This document shows, piece after piece, positions 22,888 to 34,228 of a stretch of 64,000 bases of DNA. The stretch's first letter is position 1, and each line of letters opens with the position of its first letter. Location of the stretch: NCBI RefSeq assembly GCF_958298935.1, contig NC_084923.1:7814501-7878500 (forward strand). The letters run 5' to 3'. The notes beneath the pieces were generated by a model, which worked only from the letters and a program-made list of their open reading frames with translations, had not been told where the DNA came from and ran no database searches. The DNA is from Phragmites australis (lineage: Eukaryota > Streptophyta > Magnoliopsida > Poales > Poaceae). The translations under genes were made by a program, and so were the position numbers.

Positions 22888-24058
22888 TGCGCTAAAAATA
22901 GTTATTCAACACCCCGGCCGCACCACCCCTCCGACCCTGACCAGGCCCGAACCACCCCGCCTACCAACCAGGCACCCAGACAACAACCGTAATTCAATTG
23001 GTATTTTAACCATATATATGTTCCTTATTTTACGATCAAATGTTACCATTAATCGCATCATCTCCTATAAGTAAATTCTTATTCATTACGACCAAACATA
23101 TGTAACCTCCCCTCCATCAGACATGTTGCTCACCAGCCCAGCCCGCAACCGTAATGCATTAATTATTGTAACTGTAATGAATTAGTTATTGTAACCATCA
23201 TTCTATATTATTCTTACACTTTTACGGTTTTTATTGATACTTTTTAACGGCCAATGACTCACCACCATAAAATCGAAAAGACACTAATTCTTTTATAGTT
23301 ACATGTATGCATTTTTATGGTTATATCTGTGCCTCAGTCATAAAGAAAACACATGGTTATATGGATGCATTTTTATGGTTACAACAATGTGTTTTTATCC
23401 TAATTATTTTATGGTTATATGGGTGCGTTTTTATTGTTATGATTCTGGACAACACTGGGTTTTCACCATAATTATTTCATGGTCGCATGGATGCGTTTTT
23501 ATGGTTATGAATCTGGACCAACACTGGGTTTTTACCATAATTATTTTATAATTGCATGGATGCGTTTTTATGGTTGCAGCTGTGACTAAAACATAAACAG
23601 AACATATGGTTGCATGGATGTGTTTTTATGGTTATAACTATGTGTTTTTACCATAATTATTTTATGGTTACATAGATCTGTTTTATTTGTTATGAGTCTG
23701 GATCAACATTGGATTTTTTACCATAATTATTTTATGGTTGTATGGATACGTTTTTATGGTTACATGTGTGCACGAGACAACAACAAAATTCATGTATAAC
23801 CCATATTTGTTAAGCAGAAAAATGTTATTGATTTAACGGTTATGAATCCAGACAACACTTGGTTTTTACGGTTGTGGGCTCTTAAAACAGTATTTTATGG
23901 TTGGGGGTGTTGAATCTGGATTAACACCTTGTTTTTACGGTTGCTGACATCAATTTTACGACTACGGATAATATTTGTACAGTTTTGAAGTGATCTCAAG
24001 AGCCTGTTACGATCGAGACGTAGATAATTAGAGACGTTAAATAACTATTTTTAGCGCA
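22888..24058. mobile_element. Non-autonomous DNA transposon with 19-22 bp terminal inverted repeats (1171 bp)
   Basis: The left end is TGCGCTAAAAATAGTTATT and the right end is its reverse complement, AATAACTATTTTTAGCGCA; after one mismatch both continue with AAC/GTT. The interior has no ORF of note and is largely tandem repeats (23300-23960). No convincing target-site duplication is visible, so the superfamily is undecided. Confidence 0.7.
23300..23960. repeat. Degenerate tandem repeats with TTTTTATGGTTA core
   Basis: A unit of roughly 70-110 bp containing ATGGATGCGTTTTTATGGTTA, (A)TGAATCTGGA and CAACACTGGGTTTTTACC then ATAATTATTTTATGGTT is repeated about six to seven times with substitutions and truncations. 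It fills most of the TIR element. The 82-residue frame here is repeat-derived. Confidence 0.75.
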
Positions 24059-25039
24059 ACGCTAACCATAGCAGGGACGGCTATTCTGTACTTGCGGTCG
24101 CGCGACGGCTCGAGGGCCCACTCGGAGGCTGCGCTGCCTGCACCTACCGCAGTTCCGCAGCGTTTTGGAGTCCAAGCCGGACTCGCAATAGCGCAGAAAC
24201 GGCTTGTTTACTCGCGCGCCGCGTGGTCTCCACATGCCCGGGCCCTTGCCGCCGCCCGCCCACCGGATCCCGCGCCCCGGCCAGAACACCGCACACCTCT
24301 CCGTCTCCGACGTGTCAACGAGCCATTGGGAGCCTGCTGGTTATGTGGCGGGGGCGTGCCAATTGGAGCGCGACAATGCGCAGGATTCATATGTTTCAGT
24401 ATAGAAATGGAGGATATAGGTCACTAGGAGGCCGAGGCCGGCAATGGAAAGCCTGGCCCACTTATCTGAGCCCGCGTCGCTCTCAGCACCCCGGTTCCCC
24501 TTTCGACTCGGGGGTAGGACGGGCCTTGAACTACTTATTGATTGGGCTGGCTAGCGCTAGTGGAGGGGAGCACTATGTGTTGCGGGAAGCCGTGGGAATG
24601 TTAGGTCACAGGTGAGAGGAACCGGAGTGTCAGTGAGCCAGTGTGGTGCAAGCGCCGGGGTATTTTTATCTGTCGGCGAGCTGGAGTTGGAACTTGTACG
24701 CACTTTGGGAGGATTGCGCCGTTTGATAATTTGATCTGGTGATTAACTTTTGGCCTGAATGGTTGCATATGTGAATTGTTTGGTATACATGCTCGCTTTA
24801 GGGAGGAGAGGCACCATTCGTGCTGCTTGTTAAACGGCTGCTCAGCTTTATCAGCATTCAAAGGACTGGAGAAAGGCTTACTTGCAAAGGGAGACAGACC
24901 GTGCCCAAAATTTTAGGTGAGGCAACATTTACCTCGGTATCGGATGGCCCTCGCCGTTGGACCATGCTCACCCGCCACTGAGGCAGCCGCGCAGGTAGCT
25001 GGCCAGCTGCCCCACTCTACGGATTTAGAGCATGTCCAA
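24059..25039. other. GC-rich then mixed intergenic DNA, no gene called
   Basis: 24060-24360 is strongly GC-rich and open in several frames, but the translations on opposite strands are equally long and show no domain. 24400-25039 is ordinary composition. It could be a captured gene or promoter fragment; I see nothing decisive. Confidence 0.35.
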
Positions 25040-25448
25040 TGTTGATTAAGTCTTGTGCTTTGCAAGGTTGTTGAGTTGATCGTGTATGCTCAGAGGCGTG
25101 CGAGGTCCACGCTGCGAGCTAGTAGGCGTCAGAATAGGAGGTAGCGTCAGTTACTGTGTTTTTTCAGTTCAGCGTCTGTACTATTTTTGTGTTAGGCCTG
25201 CACGGCTGAGGAGAAATTGGATTACGATCCCAGCTCATGACTTAGATGTAGAAAGTACTGGTCATTTATTTTTCTAATAAATAGAAGAGAAAACCCGAGA
25301 AAACGCTGTGAAGTTTGGCAGCACAAACACTGAGTTCTTGCATTCTGAATTTCATTAGGTTATTGTTCATGATATGAAACATTCAGTTTCGTCAGACTTT
25401 CAGTGAGGCTGAGTGGTTGAATGTGATTCTGAGTGATTTCTTCCAACA
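25040..25448 (+). repeat. 5' LTR of the small Copia element (409 bp)
   Basis: It aligns with 26729-26990 over about 260 bp with roughly one difference per ten bases. Shared blocks include TATGCTCAGAGGCGTG, GTCCACGCTGCGAGCTAGTA and TTAATAAATAGAAGAGAAAA-like sequence. Confidence 0.85.
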
Positions 25449-25639
25449 ATTAGTATCAGAGCCTGATTACGATTCGATGATGGTATGTTGACGTCGAGAC
25501 CTCTGACTCCTCCACATTGCAGTCGGCCCCGATCGCCAACTCTTGTTCCACGACGATTGTGCACCGTGGCAATGGCAGCATGACATCGTCGTGCAGCACA
25601 TAGTGAATGAGGTCGGCGGAGCTACCCAATACTAAACCA

Positions 25640-26710
25640 CACCAACTATGACGACTCGTCCGCGATGATGAAGGTGATGCTCCAGGCGAGAGGGCTATGG
25701 GATGCGATTGACCACGGCGATGTCGAGCTGCAAGAGGACAGAATGGCCCTCAAGGCAATTCTGCATGTGGTGCCTGCTGAGATGATCTCAACCATCGCCA
25801 ACAAGCCCAGCGCCAAGGAAGCGTGGGATTCCATCAAGACCATGCGAGTGGGTGTGGATTGAGTTCGGAAGGCCAAGGCGCTGCAGCTACTCAAAGAATT
25901 TGAAGACGTTGCATTATGTGATGGTGAGACCGTCGATGACTTCACCATGCGGCCCTCTAGTCTGGTGAGTTCCCTGAAGGTCTTTGGTGTGGATATCAAT
26001 GATGAACGTGTTGTCTACAAGATGCTTCGTGTCGTGCCTCCACAACTGCAACCGATCGCTCTGTCAATAGAGACATGCTTGATCTGGACGCACTAACACT
26101 GGAGGAGGTGGTCGGGCAACAGAAAGTATCTGAAGATTGGGTCGGCGACGGCGGCAACTACCACACTATCTCCAAAGGGAATCTCCTTCTCACAAAAGAG
26201 GAGTGGATGGCCAGACTCAAGGAACGACAGCACGGGGGCGAGTCATCCTTGGAACCAAGAGGTGGCTCTGGTAGCCGGTGTCGTGGATGTGGCCGGTGCA
26301 CAGACACCTGCGCTCGGGGTGACAATGGTGGTCGTTCGAGCAAGGACCGGTCTCAGGACAAATGCAAGAATTGAGGCAAGCTCATCCATTGGGCCTGAGA
26401 CTGCCAGCAGCCCAGGAGCACGGAGAAGGTGCTACTGGCACAGGCCGAGGATGACCAGCCAACCTTGCTCAAGGCGCACGCCTGCAACGTGTAGCGCGTT
26501 CTTATGCCAACTGAGCAGAAGGTGTCAGAGGTGGGCACAGTGCAGTGTGAAAGTCGCTCATGAGCTGGAGAAAAAGGCATTCGTGCTAATGAGTTCTCAA
26601 TCGAGCCTCAACATGGATATCATCGACGATGACCAGGTGTGGTACGTGGACACTGGCGTCAAAAACAACATGAGTGGCTGGACAAAGCTCTTCGCCGACA
26701 AAAGACGACA
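25640..26710 (+). pseudogene. gag: Copia gag with zinc knuckle and protease start, interrupted
   Basis: The frame from about 25645 gives a DUF4219/UBN2-type gag: MLQARGLWDAIDHGDVELQ, AEMISTIANKPSAKEAWDSI, a TGA, then AKALQLLKEFEDVALCDGET and RVVPPQLQPIALSIE. After a frameshift it reads DLDALTLEEVVGQQ. The zinc knuckle at 26363-26404 reads CKN-stop-GKLIHWA-stop-DC, so a cysteine and one other residue of the CX2CX4HX4C pattern are now stops. At about 26640 VWYVDTG marks the Copia protease active site (D-T-G), after which the ORF stops before the 3' LTR. Confidence 0.8.
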
Positions 26711-26728
26711 AGACTTAGTGGGGTGAAT

Positions 26729-26990
26729 TGTTGATTATGTCTTGTGCTTTGTTAGGTTGTTGAGTCGATCCTGTATGCTCAGAGGCGTGTGAGGTCCACG
26801 CTGCGAGCTAGTAGGCATCATAATAGTAGCGTTAGTTACTGCATTTTTTTCAGTTCAGCGTCAGTACTATTTCTGTGGCAGGTCTGCACAGTTTAGGAGA
26901 AATTAGATCACAATCCCAACTCATGGCTTAGATGCAGGAAGTAATGGTCATTTACTTTGTTAATAAATAGAAGAGAAAATCCGAAAAAAG
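26729..26990 (+). repeat. Partial 3' LTR of the small Copia element
   Basis: It begins TGTTGATTATGTC after the purine-rich GTGGGGTGAAT. It lacks the last ~150 bp found in the 5' LTR and runs straight into the minisatellite, so the right end was lost. Confidence 0.8.
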
Positions 26991-26999
26991 TCCAAAGGG

Positions 27000-28130
27000 T
27001 GCGATAGTAGGAGCACTTGTATGTGTGTTAGGTGCGGAGGGTTTAGACTTTGATGTGGGTTTAGACCTCGACGCGACTGAGACTGATGCCTATGAGGTGC
27101 AGAGGGTTTTGTACCTCGACACGACTGAGGCTGATGCCTTCGAGGTATAGAGGGTTTTGACCTTGACGGAACTGAGGCTGATGCCCTCGAGGTGCGGAGG
27201 GATTTATGCTCGATCCCTCGAGCTACGGAGGTATTTATGCTCGATGTGAGTGGTGGTGGGTTTAACCATGATGCGACCAAGGTTGATGCCTTTGAGGTGG
27301 CAAAGGGTTTGGACCTCAATGCAATCGAAGATGATGTCTTCGAGGTGTAGAGGGATTGGACGTCGATGCGAGTGGCCAAGGGTTTGGATGTCGATGCGAG
27401 TGGCCAAGTGTTTGGACCTCGATGAGCGTGACAGAGGGTTTTGACTCAACACGCGTGGCGAAGGATTTTAACCTCGGTGCGAGTAGAGAAGGGTTTGGAC
27501 GTCGATGCGCGTGGCGGAGGGTTTTGACCTCAATGTGAGTGGCGGAGGTTTGGACATCGATGCGCGTGGCGGAGGGTTTTGACCTTGACGCGACTAAGGT
27601 TGATGCCTTCGAGGTGTGGAGGGTTTGGACCTTGACGCAAGTGGTGGAGAGCTTTGATCTCGATTCATGTGGTGGATGGTTTTGACCTCGACGTGACCGA
27701 GACTGATTCCTTCGATATGAGAAGGGTTTGGACCTCGACGTGAATGGCGGAGGGTTTGGACCTCAACGCACATGGTGGAGGGTTTGGACCTCGACGTGAG
27801 TGGCAGAGGGTTTGGACCTCGATGTGCATGGTGGAGGGTTTTGACCTCGATGTGTGTGGAGGAGGGTTTGGATCTCGACGCGACTGAGGCTGATGCCTTC
27901 AAGGTGCGAAGGATTTCTAACTCGACGGACTTGAGGTTGATGCCTTCGAGGTGCGAAGGGCTTAGACCTCGATGTGACCGAGGCTGATGCCTTTGAGGTG
28001 TGGAGGGTTTCGACCTCGACGTGACTGTGGCTAATTCCTTCGAGGTAAGGAAGGTTTGGCCGTTTGGACCTCGACGCGATTGAGGCTGATGCATTCGAGG
28101 TGAGGAGGGCTTGGTGGTAATGACCAGCAC
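27000..28130. repeat. Minisatellite: ~28-47 bp units with GGGTTTGGACCTCGACG core
   Basis: Two unit types alternate. A long unit of about 47 bp reads like GGGTTTGGACCTCGACGCGA followed by CTGAGGCTGATGCCTTCGAG and GTGCGGA. A short unit of about 28-30 bp ends in GTGAGTGGCGGA. Some 25-30 units are present and diverged. On the minus strand they read as a repetitive Ser/Pro/Arg/Lys frame (for example KPSTPRRHQPQS), but stops recur. The array lies between the broken Copia 3' LTR and the gag of the Tat element. Confidence 0.85.
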
Positions 28131-28449
28131 GTGAAAGTCACCGGGGCTTCAGCCCATGCAGGGATTTAGCAGTGATGTTGGTGGTCCTGATGTGGTTGAC
28201 CCCCCTCCCCTACGTATAGTCTCGCTGCTGCCACTTTGAGGAGCCACTGGAAGGTCCTCCTCCTATTATGGCGAGGACTAATTGCCTAGCAAGACCTCCT
28301 AATTGACGTGCTGCATTGTGGGCAACGGCAGTGGGGGAGGTAGAGCCAACAGGGGTGGTTTGGCAAGGCCACCTGGTCAATCTGGTGACCTTGCTGCCAG
28401 CCTACGACCCTCGTGCTGCTCATCATTGGCCCTGTCCCCCGCCACATGT

Positions 28450-29480
28450 GCTGCATACCTCTCGAGGTATTCTTCTCAAAAGGTGATGAGGGTCCAACAA
28501 TCTTCAATGTTGTGGGAATGTCCTGTCACATGTAGAGTGCACCAGTATCCCTCATTTGGCTGTGGGCCTGGTGAACGCTACCACTCTAGGAAAGTTTCAG
28601 AGCGTCTCCGACCACGACCCTAGAACGGGATGGGTTTGAAGCACCTTGAGTTTGAACGATGTTGTGAACACCACGCGGTTGGCGTTGTCAGGGCCCTCGA
28701 ACTCCGGAGCCTTCGACCTCCTCAAAGCCCCCTTTTGTCGACAAAGGCGGTGGGGCATGTGAGGAGCCTATTTGCGAGGCCAACTTTTTGTGCCTGGCAC
28801 TAGGGGACGTGGAGAGAAGTGCAACCTCCTGACGGAGCCACTCTTCCTCTGCTCATGCATATTCCTTGAACTTGCACATGATGGTGCTCACCGAGTGATT
28901 GAAGAGAGGTATGGAGGCTAGGCCTTTGATTGCGGCGTCGATGACTGATGATTCTGAAATGCCTTTTATTTGGGCCTTGGTTTGGGTGAACCTCTGAAAG
29001 CATTATCGAAGGGTCTTATCAAGCTATTGCTTAATCGCATTTAGGCTCCTCAAGGTCACCAGCTCGACAAAGGTACCCTAGAAGTTGTTACAGTAGGAGT
29101 CTCTGAGTTAGGCCCATGTATAGATGGACCTAGGCTCAAGTGCCTAGAACCATCAGAGGGCTAACCCCTTTAGAGCGAGAGGAAAACACATGGTCATGGT
29201 GGAGTCCCATCTTCATTGAACTTGATGGCAAGGGCATATACACAAGTGAACTCCTCCGGGCTCGAATCACCCTTGGATCGAGGCATCTTGAGGGTCCGGA
29301 ACCCGTCTGGGAAGGGTATGGCTTGTAGGTCTGTCTAAAGGGGAGAGTTGGAGTAGATGAGCGGGGTCTCGCGTCGACATGCCTGAAGCCCCATTGCCTA
29401 TTGTTCGACCATGGATGACGTGTGGTGACGATGCGTCGTGACGATGAGGCCTTCGTTGGCCCCCGGAGCTCGGGCCGGTG
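28450..29480 (-). pseudogene. gag: Tat gypsy gag remnant
   Basis: Around 28995-28795 the minus strand reads RFTQTKAQIKGISESSVIDA then AIKGLASIPLFN, followed by FKEYA-stop-AEEEWLR. This is the capsid-type region of grass Tat elements. At about 28550-28500 YWCTLHVTGHSHNIEDCW gives a Cys/His zinc-binding pattern typical of the same gag. The rest is broken by stops and frame changes. Confidence 0.6.
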
Positions 29481-29924
29481 CAGCGTTGGTTGTGACGGGT
29501 GCCACAATGGTCGTACGTATAGGTGGTTGTGCCGCCCATATGGCCACCTACAGCTACTCTAGTTGGGCCAGGAGAGACGCTACGTGTGCCTGCTGTCGGC
29601 TGTGGAAGCTTGTGCGGTCGTGGCCTCAGTCATAGCCCCCCAGGATGCCCTGAGGTCCGCACCTTGTTGTCGTCACGGGGCCCTCAGACCAGCGGGGTCC
29701 CTGGTGTCATCTATGGCTAGGGTCGTGTTCAGACCACCGTTGCCCCTGGGGTTCTCGTTTTGGCCCGTGGAGGGGCTGGCGTTGGTGAAGCATGAGTTTG
29801 GGTGCGGTAGTCGCATAGACCTCCGCACGGGCATTGCTGAGGAATCGGTCACCTGGGCTGTCACCCCGGAAGTCTTTTTCTTTGGTGGCATCCTACCTCT
29901 CCTAGTGTTTCTACACTTATTCTC

Positions 29925-29943
29925 TTCCCACAGACAGTGCCAC
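29925..29943 (-). other. Primer-binding site of the Tat-type element
   Basis: The minus strand reads GTGGCACTGTCTGTGGGAA directly after the LTR end CCAACA. It resembles the TGGCGCCGTCTGTGGGAA type PBS of grass Tat elements, with a few substitutions. Confidence 0.65.
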
Positions 29944-30568
29944 TGTTGGTGAAATAAACTATCTTCCACAAACAAAGTGCGGCAAGAGCCAAGTCACAAG
30001 AATGGCTCAAGCTTGAAGGAGAGGCGGAGAAGGAGGAGACACCAAGGTTGTTTGGGTAATCTTTTTTTTTCTCCTTTTGGCTTGATGGCAAAGGGTATGT
30101 ATTTATACTAATATTTAGAGTGTGAACATATAAATATGCCCATAGGAGATATGCAGAGGTATATGTCTCATACTGTACAACCAGAGAGCGGGCTAGCCCG
30201 GTAATTATCCATACAGCTTGTAAGATGGTTGTCCTAGCGACGGCCATCTATTTCAGTGTCGTACTGCACCAGCATGTTAGGTGCCCACCACTTGCGTCAT
30301 CGTGTCAAGCGACCACCACTTGCGCCATCATGTCAGGTGGCCACCACTGCATCATCATTAAATGTTGGTCACCTCATTGCATGGGGGTGGCCTACGGGCC
30401 CACTCCTGGTTGATTTTTTTGAAGGATTTGAACGAGTAACAGGAGGCATTGCCTCCAGGACTGCCCCAGAGCCCTGGGCTCTGGAGGGGGCTAGAGCTTG
30501 GTGGTCTTTAGGCCTGGACTTCTAGGTCCAAGGGACGTCGGGGGTTCTTAATGGCTATTCCCCCAACA
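29944..30568 (-). repeat. 5' LTR of the Tat-type element (625 bp)
   Basis: It starts TGTTGGGGGAATAGCC and ends ...TTTCACCAACA. A TATAAATA core promoter lies on the minus strand at 30100-30107. The opposite-strand frames in this block are not genes. Confidence 0.75.
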
Positions 30569-30699
30569 ATATCCATATTAGCATACAAACAATACAAAAT
30601 AGTTATTATGATTCACATGTTTTACAACTTATATGGTCCCGTCTCGAGCAACAGAAGAAATGAGTATATGTAAAACCCGCAGGCGGACACTACAGGTGT

Positions 30700-31173
30700 G
30701 CACAAACACCACAATGGCAAGGGGGTTACTCACATGCCTAGCACTAGCTTCCTCCTTCACCTCCTCCTCCATTTTTGATGGGTTAGGTGGTGGCGGCACC
30801 CAATGCTTGAACTAGTTATGTGTTGATACCAATACAGGAATAGACAGATTCTTGGGTCATACTTCTCTTGCCCACTGGAAGAAGAAGCACCTCATGTCAT
30901 CATGTCAAATTGTGAAAAATAAATCAACAACCATATAATTTCATTATTACTATAAAAATGCCAATATGCACTTACATGATTGTTCGCACAAGTGTAGTAA
31001 GCACGAGCAGCCATCAAAGGATGCCTTGACTGTTTAACCTCCGCGGGCACTCCACATTCGCAGTTTGGAATAGGAATAGCGGGAGGCACTGGGGTATCGC
31101 AATCTTTGACGGTGGGATAGTGTTTGTTGTCCCTTGGCCATAGGGCACTCTACGGCACAATGACATATCAATG
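30700..31173 (-). pseudogene. Remnant of a GRF-type zinc-finger gene, probably transposon-associated
   Basis: Exon A (31173-30976) has a TTTGCAG acceptor and reads ALWPRDNKHYPT, VKDCDTPVPPAIPIPNCECG, VPAEVKQSRHP and ARAYYTCANNH, then GTAAGT. After a short intron, exon B from 30890 reads CFFFQWA and, with frame changes, DPRICLF and KHWVPPPPNP. CXCG...YYXC...CFFFQW is the GRF zinc-finger pattern, a DNA/RNA-binding module. Two stops lie in exon A and the phase does not close at the intron. The likely 5' end lies beyond the solo LTR, at 34230-34640. Genes of this type are repeated in grass genomes, hence the transposon inference. Confidence 0.55.
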
Positions 31174-31272
31174 CTGCAAATTCCACCCCATACTATTAAG
31201 ATGTAATTGATATGCATAAATCTAACTAAATAAAAATCTACATGTATAAATGCACCAAAGCCCATTGAGTGA

Positions 31273-34228
31273 TGTAACACCCTAAATTTTCAATTTTCTC
31301 AATAGATTAAAATTTTGCTAGAATTAAATAGTAGTTGTAGATTTAGTTTAAATTCAGAAGGAAATTAATTTCTAAATTTAACTTGCCATAGGTTATATTT
31401 ATGTTTGATGCATTCATGTTGCAATAGTTGCATCAGGTTTTTATGTGTGGAAGATGTTTACAAAAGCTCACGAGAAGGCGATCGTTTAAAAGCTCTTTGC
31501 AAAAATTTTCTAAAAATAAAAAGAAAAGCCTTTTCCTATTTTCGTAAACCCAATCGGACCTAATCCTACCCAAAACCTGGCCCAAACTCACCTCCCTCCC
31601 TCCCCTTCCTCCTCACGGGCCACCTCTCCCTCCCTCCCCTCGCTTGGCCTTCGCCCGGTCGTTCCCCGCACTCCCACCTAGGCTGAGGCCACTGGCCGAG
31701 CCGGCATTCTCCTGTGCATGTGCCCACCTCCCCTCTCAAGCTGATGCCACACCGTGCCAAGCCATCGTGCCGAGCCGCCAGCTCCTCTTCCTCCCCCCCC
31801 CCGCTCGATCCCCTCCGCTAGCCGCCGTGAATCCCACACCTCCTCGCGCCCTCTCTCCTCCTAGAAATGGTTGGATCCGAAGCTTTAAGCCCCATCAAGT
31901 CCGCCCCTACCCATTTCCCCTCTCTATTGCTCGATTTAATGAAGAAAATGCCAGCCTTAATGGCCATTAATGCTAGTCATTTCACCTTCATGCACCCCGC
32001 TGCTTCGCTCACTTGCACGCCTATTTAAGCCACCATCCACCACCATGGCGAGGTTCCGCACCTCTTTCACCTACTCATGACTTGTCTCCTCGCCCGTAGT
32101 GTCGTTGCCACTCGCTCCTTCTTCGTCTCCGGTGGGTAGCGCTGCCGCCACAATTCCTCACGTTCGCGCCATCTCCGGCCGTTCTAACCCCCTCTCTGGC
32201 TTCACAGGGATCTCCAGAGGCCGTCCCATGCGGTTTTATTGTTAATTAATAGTCGAAGCACCTTCCCCAATGCTGCATCATCCACCACCATTGTCATTCC
32301 CGTCGCTCGGTTGCCTCGCCTCTGCTCCGGCCTCGTTCTCGCTTGGGGTGAGCTCAACAATGTTCCCCCTCCCTTTTCCGCCACTCGTCAGAGTGCTCCG
32401 ACCACCAAAGCCCCTTTTTGACCACTCTTCAGTTGCTCGTCGACGCTCAAAGCTCTGCCTACGCCTCTAGTCCACGGTGGACTCGTGGACCGAGGGCCAC
32501 CTTTCGGTTCACAACCGTGTAGACCCAGTCCACGTGATTTTCAATAACAAAAATAATTAAAATTTGATTAATGATGTCAGCTAGGCAATAAATTGGATTT
32601 TCAGTATAAAATACATCTAGTTATTCTCTATAATTAGGCAAATTTGCAGTTTGGCCCCTAGAACTTTATACCCTCATAACTTTTTGCTCGTAGCTCCAAT
32701 TTGAGCGATTTTTGTGTTCAAATTCTTGTAGAAATGTGTAGAATCTTTTTATAGGGTTTTTACCAAGTTTTTTTAATGTTTTGTGTACTGTTATTAGTAG
32801 TTTCTTTTGTGTGCTTTTCTAGTATGCCGTCCTAGGAGGTAAGCAATTCGTGAACCTACAGGACCAAGCTTTTGAAGACTTTGTGCAACTCTCTGCTGAA
32901 GGCAAGTGTCATTGAATATTTTTGTACCTATTTTAATATTTTATTCTAGTTGTTTATTCATTCATGCATGCTTGTCTAAATTAAAAACCTATGATTAGGG
33001 TTTATTAGCTCTTGTCTAATTATCCTTGTCATCGTTGAACGAGTCATGGGAAATAAAAGATAGATATACTAGTCGCTGTTATGGTTGGATTATGAGTTAA
33101 ACTTGACTAATGATTATGCAACATGCACCTAGTATGATAATCTTTTGTAGTAACATGATATAGGAATCCTAACAAGATGGATGATTAACGATGGCATAGG
33201 AATGCATGTGTGCGAGGAATGCACGGTTGGTTTGTCATTGTTTTGGTGTGGGATCATAAGGATCGGTTCTTGAAGCCTGTAACTTGGCTAAATAGAGCAA
33301 TCACGAGGCCTATATGGATACGGCCTGGCTAATTAATTAACCACCCTTCCGATTCTGTAGGCACCAGTGGATAGTTGAGTGACACAAGAGAGCACCTCTG
33401 CAGTGATGGAGTCACTGTTAGTGGTGAAACCTTAGTAGGTGCTTTGGGTCGGTGGGAGCTTTGTAAATACCTTGTAGTGATCTCCTAGTGGCACACCATA
33501 GGAAGTGTTCAAGTGCTTGATCAGCACAGCAACCTGGAGACTATAACCTAGTAATGCGGGTGATGAAATCACGACTCATGGGTAAAGTGTGCAAACTCTA
33601 CAGAGTATAAAACTGATGGATCATTCATGCTCATGATCAAGAGCGGCTTGGACTTCTTCTTGATTAGTTAGGATTAAGGTTCTGGTATGGATGGTTGTGT
33701 AGCTAAGTAACGGGATTACCTGGTGAGTCTTGGTAGTCGAATGGAATCCGATGAGTTGTTCCTCTTGTTTATGAGTTGTTCTTCTTGGAGTTATAGGTTA
33801 AGGATGATTAGTGTAGTAAACTAGTGTCTGACCTTTTCTTGACTCAAGCTCTATATCATACTTTTCTACACTTGTGGAGTACATTATGTACTCAGACTTA
33901 TTACTTCCATCTTGCATTCTTCTACTGATAAGAAGCCAACAATGAAGCTACACCTTATGATAGAGACGACTTCAACCCGGAGCTCCTTTTCTAGGTTGGT
34001 GTTCCCTCGGTTGACGCCTGCAGAAGATGGAAGACCGTCTCATGCTGGAGTTTTTACCTTTCTATTGTGCTTTTCTTCTAGACCCTCGGGTCCTTTTGTA
34101 ATAAGTTATGACGATAATGTAATAATAGCACTGTCATGATACACTGATGATGTAACACATATATGAAACTTGATCCTAGCATATATATGGTTATACCTGA
34201 TTTTGTTCCTTTAAAACTGGGTGTTACA
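31273..34228 (+). mobile_element. Solo LTR (2956 bp) of a Tekay-like gypsy element
   Basis: The ends are a perfect inverted pair, TGTAACACCC and GGGTGTTACA. Flanks are AGTGA (31268-31272) and AATGA (34229-34233), a 5-bp target duplication with one difference. Length, TTTAAG promoter (about 32021) and the reiterated GAGTACATTATGTACTC near 33878 match the 3' LTR at 18685-21485. There is no coding region. The insertion lies in what appears to be an intron of the GRF gene. Confidence 0.88.

Larger units (their letters stand above)
25040..26990 (+). mobile_element. Small Copia deletion derivative (LTR - gag/protease start - partial 3' LTR)
   Basis: The 5' LTR (25040-25448) starts TGTTGATTAAGTC and ends TTCCAACA. 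A weakened PBS (AGTATCAGAGCC, 25452-25463) follows. The internal region is only 1280 bp, holding gag and the first residues of protease, then a purine-rich stretch and the 3' LTR from 26729. The 3' LTR matches only to about 26990, where the minisatellite begins. Integrase, RT and RNase H are absent, so the element could only have moved with help from another copy. Confidence 0.85.
28131..30568 (-). mobile_element. 5' part of a Tat-type Ty3/gypsy retrotransposon (LTR, PBS, gag)
   Basis: On the minus strand the order is a 5' LTR (30568-29944), a PBS-like GTGGCACTGTCTGTGGGAA, a decayed leader and gag, then a zinc-finger segment, ending at the minisatellite. The LTR ends TGTTGG/CCAACA and the PBS type fit the grass Tat (RIRE2-like) lineage. 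No pol or 3' LTR is present. Confidence 0.7.

Noticed and set aside
22790..23074. Open frame with a long Tyr-Ile run
   Set aside because: It is the TA microsatellite plus the end of a DNA transposon.
24092..24615. Overlapping open frames on both strands in a GC-rich block
   Set aside because: Both strands are open to a similar length, as expected from GC-rich composition, and no domain is visible.
27594..28130. 178-residue open frame on the minus strand, Ser/Pro/Arg repeats
   Set aside because: It is minisatellite sequence; neighbouring frames are open too and stops recur across the array.
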